Below are positions 1 through 9,919 of a stretch of 64,000 bases of DNA, in pieces. Every line of letters starts with the position of its first letter. The stretch's first letter is position 1. The translations under genes and the position numbers were made by a program. This DNA is from Vicingaceae bacterium (GTDB lineage Bacteria; Bacteroidota; Bacteroidia; Flavobacteriales_E; Vicingaceae), in the NCBI GenBank assembly GCA_019429185.1, contig JAHYJH010000001.1, positions 36,821 through 100,820 on the forward strand, in the 5' to 3' direction. The notes under the pieces are model-generated. The model saw only the letters and a list, made by a program, of their open reading frames with translations. It made no database searches and was not told the origin of the DNA.

Positions 1-2143
1 TCTGTGTTTGACCAAGCTCCAGGAGTAGTAGGAAAATCGGAAGTTGCACCAAAGCAAGAAGCACAAACCGCTTGATAAACAATCCCTCTTTTATCGAACC
101 TGCTTGTTCCTCCATCCACATGGTCGAAACTGGCATTTCCTCCAAAAAAGGTGGCATATATAATGGTGTTGGCATCTTCAGAAAACATAACTAAATAATA
201 ATCACTTCCATCGGTTGTCGGTTGAATTGCTCCAAGAGTAATAGGTAATCCATTGGTCGTACTATTTGTTGCTAAAGCACTTCCATTTACAGCTCCTCCC
301 CAACCAGAAATAAGAATATAATTACACTCATTCACTAAGAATGCAGAAAGAGCAATATCAATTTGTCCAGAACTTGTTCCGAAAGTAGTTGAGAAAACGG
401 TGGTTGATAAATCGGGAGTGAGTTTATGGATAAACTGACCACTATTAGGATTGTTGTAAACTGTTGCAGGAAATATGGGATAACCACCAACTGTTTGCCC
501 AACAACAAAAACATTATCTGCTGTGTCTAATTGGACAAAATAGCATTGGTTGTAAGAGCTTGCTGTTCCTATGTAAGTGGAAGCAATAAGGTTGGTAGCT
601 GAGTTATTTATTTTGGCAACCCAACCGTCAGTATTTCCTAAACTTGTCGGGTTTAATGTTGTTGGAGTTGTCGGAAAATTAGAACTTGTTGTTCCTCCTG
701 CAACTAAAATATCGCCCGTAGTAGAAAATTGAAGGGAATAGGCAGCATCTAAGCCAGTACCACCAATGTAAGTAGAAAAAAGTAATGTATTTAAATTGGG
801 TGATAATTTGAATACGCAACCATCACTAGATCCAGCATTGTTTGTTTGAATAACTCCAGCAGTTACAGGAAAATCGGTTGAATTAGTTACAGTAGCAACA
901 TATACATTGTCATTTGCATCTACAATAATTTCTCCTCTGTGGTCATCTGCATAATTGTATTTTAGAGGTGCAGCACTGTTAAGTCCGTCATTTGAGGATC
1001 CTCCAACAAAAGTGGAAGCCAACAAGACTTGTCCGTTAGCACTAAATTTGGAAACATAAATATCATAACCACTATTTTTAACGGTGGAATAAGCTCCAGC
1101 AGTTGTTGGAAAATTGGGAGAATTGGTTGTACCAAAAACAAGCAATTCATCGTTGCTGTTCACAATTAAACTATGAGGATAATCGGCACCAGCCCCTCCT
1201 AAGTAGGTTGAATATTCCAAAAGAGAACCATTGGTTGAAAATTTACTTATAGAAATATCGGTATAACCTCCTCCAAAGAGTACTTGAATGGCTCCTAAAG
1301 TTAGCGGATAACCAGTACCGAAACTTACTCCTCCACCAAATAAGTTTCCAGCATCGTTAAATGTGGAAGTAAATCCCCAATTATCAACTGTTGCCCCAGA
1401 GTAGGAAGCAAAAATAAGTGCAGGATCAATAATTAACGGATATGCTTTGTTATATCCTTTTGGAAACTTGAAGGAGAGTGTTTTATTTTCTAATACGAAA
1501 CTGCATTTAACTTCTTTTTCGATGCCATTAATGAGTTGATAAGCGTAAGGTTTTTGTTCAATAATTTCATTTACAGATGTTTTTATATGTAAGTTTCCGT
1601 TTTTTAAAAATAATTCATCAACACCTTTATAGTCTAATTGAATTTGATTAGGATTCCCTTCAGGGAGAACAATAAAATCATATTTTAAAATTCCTTTATT
1701 TAGATAGAATTTTAAATCAATGTTTTTGTAGAGTTCTTGATAAGCAACTTCTTCATATTTTTTCACATTGGAAGCCCATTTTGATTGGTCATTTCCTACA
1801 AAATAATTTTCATAATCGGGACGAACTTTTGATGTTTTAAAGGTAGGAGTGAGGGCATTTTTAAATTCTACTTTAAAAGCGTGCATATTAATAATAGAAT
1901 CTTGATGTGTTGGATTTTTGATAAATTGATGGTGTAATTCATCAATTCTATTCAAATCTTCTTCCTTATAAAAACGGTAGGTTAGGGCATTTTCTTCAAT
2001 AAATAAATCACCAGCAGGTATTCGGGCACGAAACATTACATTTTCTTCCCATTGTCCTTTATTTTCACGAAACTCTATATAAGGTCGCTGAGCAAGAGCT
2101 AACATACTTACTAATAAAAACAATATGAGTATGAGTTTTCTCA
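1..2143 (-). CDS. Large secreted DUF7948/SBBP-like beta-propeller surface protein (C-terminus outside window)
   Basis: Continuous minus-strand frame running off the left edge; likely TTG start at 2143 gives (M)RKLILILFLLVSMLALAQRPYIEFRENKGQWEENVMF..., a signal peptide followed by ENKGQW; many STYLGG/TSxFPTTxGA-type repeats. Paralogous to 58115..62344. Confidence 0.8.
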
Positions 2144-2301
2144 AGATTAAGGTTTTTTGTATCTAATTGCAATATACAATATTAAGCAATCATAATTGAT
2201 TACTTAGACTTAATTTTTTAATATTGGTTGCTTTATTAACAAATTGTTATAATTAAAGAGAATCCAATTATAGTACTAATTTTTACCTTTTAATAGAACT
2301 A

Positions 2302-2458
2302 ATGAGTCCAGTCTAAAAAGTTAAAAAAATAAAAAATGCCACAAAGTCATTAAGTCACTAAGATGCACAAAGAACTGAATTTTAATATTTTAAACTTCGT
2401 GGTACTTTGAGCCTTTGTGTCTTAGTGGCAAAAAAATGACTTTTTAGACTGCACTCAC
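2302..2458. repeat. Inverted-repeat (MITE/palindrome-like) intergenic element
   Basis: ATGAGTCCAGTCTAAAAAG at 2302-2320 matches the reverse complement of CTTTTTAGACTGCACTCAC at 2440-2458 with few mismatches; inner arms GCCACAAAG...CACTAAG / CTTTGTGTCTTAGTGGC. Confidence 0.6.
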
Positions 2459-2874
2459 TAATTAAAAATACGTAGTGTCGCTCCATCAAATGATGTATTG
2501 TATTCTCGAAGTGGAAGTACAGCTGGACCATTTAAAACGCTGCCATCTGTAACTAAAAAACGAGATCCACAACAAGCATCTAATCCTGAAATGTTATTGG
2601 TTTCAATACTTACTAATGCACACGTATTTTGAGGCTGAAAGGTACAATGTCTGTCAAAAGCTCTAAATTGGTCGTTAGATACTTTATAAACAATAATTCC
2701 TCTTGAACCGCCAACTATGTAAATCCAACTGTTAACGGCATTTAAACCAATAAACTGAGGGTCTGTGGTTTGCATAAAAATATTTACATGCACAAAAGGA
2801 ATATTACTATTATCGTCTTTGTTGCATCCTAAAATAAGTAAGAGTATAATAATAAATAATTTATTTTTTTTCAC
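2458..2874 (-). CDS. Lipoprotein with Rieske-like fold, cluster ligands apparently lost
   Basis: Lipobox-like LLLILGCNKD; C-terminal CCGSRFLVTDGSVLNGPAVLPLREYNTSFDGATLRIF resembles Rieske CPCHGSxFdxxGxvxxGPAxxPL. Confidence 0.55.
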   Translation of the reverse strand: MKKNKLFIIILLLILGCNKDDNSNIPFVHVNIFMQTTDPQFIGLNAVNSWIYIVGGSRGIIVYKVSNDQFRAFDRHCTFQPQNTCALVSIETNNISGLDACCGSRFLVTDGSVLNGPAVLPLREYNTSFDGATLRIFN

Positions 2875-3362
2875 GTGTTTATATTTTTATAGTTACACAC
2901 CCCTGCCTCTCTCATCCCGATTCCGATAGCTATCGGAACTATTGGGAGGGGAATCCAACGCACAAAGCCAGTAATCATTCTCCTGTGTGTTAAACTTTTT
3001 AGCGTGGTTTTCTAAGTATGTTACTACAAAGTTAACAATATATACTTATTTATACTCAACACAGATAGCTTTTCGGTTTTTTCACTTTTTCTTTTTCTCT
3101 GCGTTAAAATTTTAAACCGTAACTAAGTTATGCTTACAGCTTACACGTAAACTCACTCATTTAACTCCTATACAACTAATTTTTAACTTACTTATTATCA
3201 ATATTTTAAAAATATTGATGTAGAAAATTTAAAGGATCACGCACACCCCTAATCCCTAAAGGGAGTCTACGCACGTGGTAGTGTTGGCACTCTCCACCTC
3301 AGGCGGATTCGGGGATAGCGGAGGGAGTAAATCCTTAATTTCCTTACCGTCTCCTATATAAT

Positions 3363-3703
3363 TAGAGTTTGTCCATAATGTCCGATTTATTCAAAGTATC
3401 TATTGTTTTTAAAGGTTTTACTCATTGTTGTTTATTTTTTTTATAGGTATTACTCACTTTTGCTTATTTTTTTTATAAGTGTGAGTGAACTCACTTTGTT
3501 CGGTTCGTGAGCTCACTTCGCTCGGTTCTTCGTTATTCTCGTTTTTTAAATCAGTCATTTACACAAGTAAACTCCTGAATTTAAAAAACTTCGAAACCTC
3601 GAACTCGAACATTACTCACAATATTAAATTGTTTTTTAGTTGTGTTCGTGAGTTCGCTTCGCTCAGTTCTGAACCAAACTCTCGACTTTATGGACAGGCA
3701 CTA
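3363..3703. repeat. Family-1 MITE-like repeat (TAGAGTTTGTCCATAATGTC... ends), copy A
   Basis: TAGAGTTTGTCC at 3363 and TATGGACAGGCACTA at the right end; internal hairpin core CTTCGTTATTCTCG...GAACTCGAAC shared with other copies. Confidence 0.65.
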
Positions 3704-3932
3704 ATTAATTTTAATACAATGCATTTTCCAAATTATCTATTTTGAGGTTGGAATTTTTCCATTCCCGCTAACTACTAGCTAAATGCCATGTCTTGATAAA
3801 GAAAAAAAGGGACTACAGGATTAAGATTGAAGTTCTTTTATAAAAACAAATATGCTTTTAAACATAAATTGACATAAAAAATCACTACATACATACTAAT
3901 GTGACTAAAACCATAGGAGTTGATTACGATTT

Positions 3933-3960
3933 ATAGCCCCGACCTTAAGGTTGGGGCTAT
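3933..3960. terminator. Palindromic hairpin ATAGCCCCGACCTTAAGGTTGGGGCTAT downstream of recA
   Basis: 28-nt near-perfect inverted repeat in the intergenic region. Confidence 0.4.
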
Positions 3961-4086
3961 TAAAAACAAATAACAAAAGGGCTTTAGCCACATTGTATTA
4001 TTTTATTCTATTATTAGTAAAAAAAATGTTCACAATAAATCCTGTAATGCCGAAAAAAATAAATTCGTCAAAACTCCCAAAAAGTA

Positions 4087-5094
4087 TTACTTATCTTCTA
4101 AAATAGCAATAATTTTTTGTTCTAATTCATCCATTAATTCCGGGTTGTCTTGGATTAATGTTTTTACTGCATCTCTTCCTTGTCCGAGTTTGGTATCGCC
4201 ATAGCTAAACCAACTACCAGATTTTTTAATGATTTCGTGATCCACTGCTAAATCAATAATTTCGCCTACTTTAGAAATTCCTTGACCATACATAATGTCA
4301 AATTCGGCTTTACGGAAAGGAGGAGCCACTTTATTTTTTACGATTTTCACCTTTGTTCGGTTTCCAGTAATTTCTTCACCGTCTTTAATTTGCGTAGCTC
4401 TTCGAATATCAATTCTGATAGAAGCATAAAATTTAAGGGCATTTCCACCTGAGGTAGTTTCTGGGTTTCCGAACATTACTCCAATTTTTTCTCTCAATTG
4501 ATTGATGAAGATGGTACAGCAATTGGCTTTTTGGATAGAAGAAGTTAATTTACGCAATGCCTTAGACATCAAACGTGCTTGTAAACCCATTTGAGAATCG
4601 CCCATTTCGCCTTCAATTTCTGCTTTTGGTGTAAGTGCAGCTACAGAGTCAATAATTAACAAATCAACAGCTCCCGAACGAATAAGGTTGTCTGCAATTT
4701 CCAAAGCTTGTTCGCCATTGTCGGGCTGAGAGATGATTAAATCATCAATGTTTACACCTAAAGCCGTAGCATACGTAGGATCAAAAGCGTGTTCAGCATC
4801 AATAAAAGCAGCAATTCCACCTTGTTTCTGACATTCGGCAATAGCATGAATGGTAAGGGTAGTTTTCCCAGATGATTCTGGTCCATAAATTTCAACTACT
4901 CGTCCTTTTGGATAGCCTTTAATTCCAAGGGCTAAGTCGAGTGTTAATGAACCTGTAGGGATAACATCTACATTTTGAGCGGGAGAATCTCCTAATTTCA
5001 TTACGATGCCTTTTCCATACGACTTTTCAAGTCTGTCCATGGTTAATTGAAGGGCTTTTAATTTTTCTGCATTTACTTCTTTTACTGCTGCCAT
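4087..5094 (-). CDS. recA: Recombinase RecA
   Basis: [10 protein letters not shown] Walker [40 protein letters not shown] signature. Confidence 0.98.
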   Translation of the reverse strand: MAAVKEVNAEKLKALQLTMDRLEKSYGKGIVMKLGDSPAQNVDVIPTGSLTLDLALGIKGYPKGRVVEIYGPESSGKTTLTIHAIAECQKQGGIAAFIDAEHAFDPTYATALGVNIDDLIISQPDNGEQALEIADNLIRSGAVDLLIIDSVAALTPKAEIEGEMGDSQMGLQARLMSKALRKLTSSIQKANCCTIFINQLREKIGVMFGNPETTSGGNALKFYASIRIDIRRATQIKDGEEITGNRTKVKIVKNKVAPPFRKAEFDIMYGQGISKVGEIIDLAVDHEIIKKSGSWFSYGDTKLGQGRDAVKTLIQDNPELMDELEQKIIAILEDK

Positions 5095-5113
5095 TGTTCT
5101 ATATTTTTGGAGT

Positions 5114-5569
5114 TTAGTTATTTATTATTTGATTGGTGTGATCTTTAGTTTTTACATCGGTTATTATTTTTTCAATTATTCCTTTCTCATCAATAACAAA
5201 AGTTGTTCGGTGAATTCCATTGTAGGTTTTACCCATAAATTTTTTTTCACCCCAAACGCCATAACGGTTTAGTACTTCTTTGGTTACATCTGCCAACAAC
5301 GTAAAATTTAGCTGTTTCTTTTCAATAAATTTTTGATGTGATTTTTCGCTATCTGCACTAATGCCTATTACTTCATATCCTTGTTTTTGTAAGGTGCTAT
5401 AATTATCTCTTAAATTACATGCTTGAACCGTACAACCTGGGGTAGCATCTTTTGGATAAAAATAAATGATTACTTTTTTACCTAAATAATCTGCAATAGC
5501 ATGGGGCTTTCCGTTTTGGTCGTTGATGTTTAATTCTGGCGCTTTATCGCCTTCTTTTAGGTGTGTCAT
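5114..5569 (-). CDS. bcp: Thioredoxin-dependent thiol peroxidase (Bcp/AhpC-TSA family)
   Basis: [21 protein letters not shown] motif. Confidence 0.95.
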   Translation of the reverse strand: MTHLKEGDKAPELNINDQNGKPHAIADYLGKKVIIYFYPKDATPGCTVQACNLRDNYSTLQKQGYEVIGISADSEKSHQKFIEKKQLNFTLLADVTKEVLNRYGVWGEKKFMGKTYNGIHRTTFVIDEKGIIEKIITDVKTKDHTNQIINN

Positions 5570-5690
5570 ACTTACTTTTTTTTCAGATTTACAAAGTATA
5601 GGAATCTTTTGTGTTTTGACAAGGGAAGGAGGATAAATTTATTAACAAAATTGAGGATTAGTTAATGGTTAATTGTTATTCTTTAATTGC

Positions 5691-6069
5691 GGTGTACGAC
5701 AAATTTCTCTTTTACTATTTTTCATCGGTTAACAGGAAGTGTGAGGATTTTAACTTTTTCTTTTTGCTTAATCAAAAAGAAACAAAAAATCAAGACTGCT
5801 GATAAAACTCTTGTTTTTTTACTGATAAAATTGCCGCACAACCCAAGCCCTATTGCATTTGTTCTTCGTTGTTGATTTATCAAAGGAATATGCCTACTCT
5901 CTCTTTTGTTTATAAGCAGTTCAAGGATTGCTTTCTTTTGCCATCGCTAATTTTAACAGTTAAAAAAACTAACGAATTTTATCAGAGGTCGCTCCCTTAC
6001 TTAATTCTTGTAATGTTCCAAAACTTTCATTATAATTTTTTTACTGAAAGTGAAATTTGTCGTACACCC
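5691..6069. mobile_element. MITE-like element with TIR GGTGTACGACAAATTTC
   Basis: Left GGTGTACGACAAATTTC (5691) and right GAAATTTGTCGTACACC (ends about 6068) are perfect inverted repeats; no credible coding sequence inside. Confidence 0.65.
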
Positions 6070-6070
6070 G

Positions 6071-7267
6071 TTAATGGTTATTAATTATTGGTTTGTTTCG
6101 GTTTTGTTGAATCACATAAAATGCACCGACAACTCCAATTAAAAATAATATTATAGCTATAATTTCTGCTTGTGTGGCTTTCATACCAAAAATGTTATAA
6201 TCGGGATTTATTCTTATTTTTTCAATAAAAAACCGTTCTATTCCATTAAAAATAAGATAAATAGAAAACATTAAACCGGGAATGGTTATTTTTTTTCTAA
6301 AAAGCCACAGTCCACCAAAAATGATGAATGCCATGATGGTTTCATAAAAAGGAGTGGGCCAAACGGGTTTTTCTAAGGCATAGCAATAGCCTTTTCTACA
6401 TAGTTCTTCGCAATAATTTTCTTCACAAGCAGCAATTAAAATTCCATCTGCATTTACATTGTGCGGATAGGTAAAAGACCACATCCATTCGGGTAAAAAA
6501 CTTAATGCTTCGGGCATGGGCAGTTCGTTAGTTGTCCCCCAATCTCCATCGCCCGAAAGCTGACAACCTATCCTGCCAATTCCGTAAGCCAACATCAATC
6601 CCGGTGCACAAGCATCAATAACATGAACTAATTTTAATCCTTTTTTGTAAGCATAATAAATCACAGCTCCACCGCCAATAATTAAACCTCCATAAATACT
6701 TAGTCCTGATCCAGAAAAAAGCACCCCAATTGGATCTGCAAGAAAGCGTTCTAAATCTTCTATGGCATCAAAAAGTTTTGCTCCTAAAATACCTCCAACG
6801 GCAGCAATAAAAGTCATGTTGCCCACATGTTGGTAAGGGTGCATTTTTTCTTCTACTTCTTTGGGTTCGGGCAAACGCTGTTTTTCGGCATCTCTATATT
6901 TTAAATAAGCAAGTGCAATTGCTCCAACAATTCCTGCAATTAAATTTCCTTTTAAAGAAAGCACAAAATCGGGTAAATCGGCTGTAGCTTCAGCATAATT
7001 AAATAGTATTCCTCCAATTTTGTAGCCTACCACAAATCCAAAAATTCCGTTACCAATCAATTCATTTATACTGGCTTTTTCTCCTTTCACAACTTTTATA
7101 ATGGAGTAGGAGAGAAGTCCTTCGTTTTCTTTTCGTTTCATTTCACGAACAAAAAGTAAGTTGGCTGCAATAAATGCCAACGCTACCATAAATCCAAACA
7201 TAGGTAATGGAAAGGAAAAAGAAATTCCAAATAAATAGTTCAATAAATCAGATAGAAATGGGAACAT
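6071..7267 (-). CDS. lgt: Prolipoprotein diacylglyceryl transferase
   Basis: SIYGGLIIGG...GLMLAYGIGRIGCQLSGDGDWG signature; multispanning membrane protein. Confidence 0.93.
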   Translation of the reverse strand: MFPFLSDLLNYLFGISFSFPLPMFGFMVALAFIAANLLFVREMKRKENEGLLSYSIIKVVKGEKASINELIGNGIFGFVVGYKIGGILFNYAEATADLPDFVLSLKGNLIAGIVGAIALAYLKYRDAEKQRLPEPKEVEEKMHPYQHVGNMTFIAAVGGILGAKLFDAIEDLERFLADPIGVLFSGSGLSIYGGLIIGGGAVIYYAYKKGLKLVHVIDACAPGLMLAYGIGRIGCQLSGDGDWGTTNELPMPEALSFLPEWMWSFTYPHNVNADGILIAACEENYCEELCRKGYCYALEKPVWPTPFYETIMAFIIFGGLWLFRKKITIPGLMFSIYLIFNGIERFFIEKIRINPDYNIFGMKATQAEIIAIILFLIGVVGAFYVIQQNRNKPIINNH

Positions 7268-7368
7268 GAAATAAGTTGTTTGTTAATTGTTAATTGTTAT
7301 TAGCCCCACCCAACCTCCCCTAAGGGGAGGGGTTTCCAACACGCAAAGCCTTTACTATTTGTTATTTG

Positions 7369-8736
7369 TTATTTGTTAATTGTCATTTGTAAGTATTCCA
7401 TCTTTCCACTTCCAACTTCCAGCTTCTGTATTCCATCTACCAACTCCCCAATCATTGTATTTTCATTATCAATAGCAATTAATTTTATGGATTGTATGGT
7501 ATTTTCAAGGGTTGAATCATAAGGTACTTTCACTTTTATATAATTTTCCGTAAATCCACTTAAAAAGCCTTCATGTTGTTCCGTTTCGAGCAATACATTG
7601 AATTTTTTATGGAGGTGTTGTTCGTAGAAAAAGCGTTTTTTCTTTTCGGAAAGGATGTGCAGCATTTTGCTTCTGTCGCTACGTACTTCTTTAGGAACAG
7701 GATTTTCTAATTTAACGGCAGTGGTATTTTGTCTTTCAGAGTAGGTAAAAACGTGCAAATAGGAGATGGGAAGCTCATTTAGAAATTGATAGGTTTCTAA
7801 AAAATCATCGTTTGTTTCGTCAGGAAAACCTACAATAACATCAACTCCTATGCACGCATGAGGCATTTTTTCTTTGATGCGATATACCCGGTCTGCAAAA
7901 AGTTCTTTTTCATATTTTCTTCGCATCATTTTCAATAATTTGTTTGAGCCAGATTGCAAAGGAATGTGAAAGTGCGGCATAAATTTAGTTGATTGTGCTA
8001 CAAAATCTATGGTTGCATTTGTTAGTAAGTTGGGTTCGATGGATGATATTCTATAGCGATTAATTTTTTGAATTTTATTGAGTTCAATAACCAATTGATG
8101 AAAGCTTTCATTGTCATTTCCTTGTCCGAAATCGCCAATGTTTACACCTGTTAGCACAACTTCATTCACGTTGGTTAACGCAATTTCTTGAGCTACTTTT
8201 ATGGTTTCGGCTATGGAATTGTTTCTGCTTTTCCCACGAGCCAACGGAATGGTGCAGAACGAACAAAAATAATCGCAACCATCTTGTATTTTCAGAAAAG
8301 AACGAGTTCGGTCTCCCTGCGAAAAAGAAGGAATAAATTGGTTTACTTCTTTGATTTTAGATGCAAAAATTTGAGCGGTTTCGTTCTTTTCAATTTGAGT
8401 TAGATGTTCAATGATTTTAAACTTTTCGGAAGCACCCAACACCAAATCAACACCATAAATTTTTGCAATTTCTTCGGGTTTCAATTGAGCATAACAACCA
8501 ATAATGGCAACAAATGCATTAGGATTTATTTTTAATGCTTTATTTACAAGTTGCTTACATTTTTTATCTGCATTTTCGGTAACGGAACAGGTGTTTATCA
8601 CATACACATCGGGTGTATCATCAAAATCAACACGAGCAAATCCTTCATCCTCAAACATACGTGCTATGGAAGATGTTTCTGAAAAATTCAGTTTACAACC
8701 AAGTGTATATAAAGAGACTTTTTTATTTGGATTCAT
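7369..8736 (-). CDS. mtaB: tRNA (N6-L-threonylcarbamoyladenosine(37)-C2)-methylthiotransferase MtaB
   Basis: TLGCKLNFSETSSI N-terminus, radical-SAM CDYFCSFCTIPLARG, MiaB/MtaB domain layout. Confidence 0.93.
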   Translation of the reverse strand: MNPNKKVSLYTLGCKLNFSETSSIARMFEDEGFARVDFDDTPDVYVINTCSVTENADKKCKQLVNKALKINPNAFVAIIGCYAQLKPEEIAKIYGVDLVLGASEKFKIIEHLTQIEKNETAQIFASKIKEVNQFIPSFSQGDRTRSFLKIQDGCDYFCSFCTIPLARGKSRNNSIAETIKVAQEIALTNVNEVVLTGVNIGDFGQGNDNESFHQLVIELNKIQKINRYRISSIEPNLLTNATIDFVAQSTKFMPHFHIPLQSGSNKLLKMMRRKYEKELFADRVYRIKEKMPHACIGVDVIVGFPDETNDDFLETYQFLNELPISYLHVFTYSERQNTTAVKLENPVPKEVRSDRSKMLHILSEKKKRFFYEQHLHKKFNVLLETEQHEGFLSGFTENYIKVKVPYDSTLENTIQSIKLIAIDNENTMIGELVDGIQKLEVGSGKMEYLQMTINK

Positions 8737-8770
8737 AAGGTTGCAAAAGTACTAAATATACTTTATAACA

Positions 8771-8841
8771 GATGTAGAACAAATATCCCTTTTATTATTT
8801 TTGTTAGGCATTTTATTCAAAAGAAAAATTTGTCATTATCA
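8771..8841. repeat. Degenerate short copy of the GGTGTACGACAAATTTC element
   Basis: GATGTAGAACAAATATCCCTTTTATTATTTTTGTTAGG aligns with the 5691 left end; GAAAAATTTGTCATTATC aligns with its right end. Confidence 0.4.
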
Positions 8842-8911
8842 CAGCAAGACCTTCAAGGTCTAAATAAGAGAAATTTACCTACGGTGCTTCGTGGTGTCGT
8901 TACGCCTTTTT

Positions 8912-9865
8912 TTAGAAAAGAAGGTTTTTAATAGCGGCTGATTTTTGCATCACACTCTCTTTTTGGGAGTTTATTTTAATCAAATAAATTCCTTTTGGAT
9001 GGGTGGATAAATTTACTATTAGCTTTGAGCTATTCATTTTGGTTGCATAAACCAATTCTCCTAAAAGACTAAATACTTCAATTTCAAAATAGGATTTATT
9101 GGTGTTGAATTCAATGTTAATAAGACTGTTAGTTGGATTGGGGTATATCGAAAAGTTAGAGAATGAAGTTAGATGATTAATATTTACTATACATGGATTT
9201 GAGCAATTGGTACTAAATGTGACTGATGGATCTATATCTGTCCAATTTGTGGCAGACCACGAAGCATTATCTACTTCTATACAAGTTAAGTTGGGATTAT
9301 TTGTAGCATAAAAAGATTGCATATTGGTATTGTTTCCATTTTTAATATTTAAACAAGTGAGTTGATTATTTTCACAATCCAAATACTCTAAATTACTGTT
9401 TTGAGATAGATCTAAACTAGTTAATTGATTATCAAAACAAAACAAAGCATTCAAATTAGTATTAACTATAAGATTGATAAGTTGATTACCACCGCACCAT
9501 AAACCAGTTAATACTGCATTTTGCGAAACATCTAAGTTTACTAAACTGTTGTCTGTACAATACAATTGAACTAATGCTCCATTTTGTGAAACATTCAAAT
9601 TGGTTAAATTATTATCAGAGCAATACAATACCGTTAATGCACTAAAATCTTCTATTCCAGTTAAATCACTGATGTTTTTTTGGTTAAGATAGATAGAACT
9701 AATGGTATCAATATTAGCGGTTGAAATAGTTCCGTCAGGTACACCCAAATCATATCCTAAATTAATTAATGCCTGTTCAAAATTTACATCAGGAATTAAG
9801 GTGTTTTGTCCTAAGAAACTAGTTAAAAAAATAAACTTTAATAGAACTAAGAGAAGTATTTTCAT
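8912..9865 (-). CDS. Secreted leucine-rich-repeat protein with T9SS type A sorting domain
   Basis: Repeats such as LYCSDNNLTNLNVSQNGAL / LDCENNQLTCLNI; C-terminal IYPNPTNSLINIE...GIYLIKINSQKESVMQK. Confidence 0.85.
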   Translation of the reverse strand: MKILLLVLLKFIFLTSFLGQNTLIPDVNFEQALINLGYDLGVPDGTISTANIDTISSIYLNQKNISDLTGIEDFSALTVLYCSDNNLTNLNVSQNGALVQLYCTDNSLVNLDVSQNAVLTGLWCGGNQLINLIVNTNLNALFCFDNQLTSLDLSQNSNLEYLDCENNQLTCLNIKNGNNTNMQSFYATNNPNLTCIEVDNASWSATNWTDIDPSVTFSTNCSNPCIVNINHLTSFSNFSIYPNPTNSLINIEFNTNKSYFEIEVFSLLGELVYATKMNSSKLIVNLSTHPKGIYLIKINSQKESVMQKSAAIKNLLF

Positions 9866-9919
9866 AGGTGATATGCTTTTTAGTTAATGCAAGTACTCTT
9901 AACTCCTAAGTACTTTTTC

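Noticed and set aside
3485-3745. 86-aa ORF
   Set aside because: Entirely within family-1 repeat copy A.
5687-6084. Two small plus-strand ORFs (62 and 71 aa)
   Set aside because: Fall inside the TIR-bounded element and show low-complexity, non-protein-like composition.
7303-7333. CCTCCCCTAAGGGGAGGGG palindrome (also near 3250, 30325 and 52970) as a novel element
   Set aside because: Short simple hairpins of a type common in Bacteroidota intergenic regions; not distinctive enough beyond a terminator-like role.
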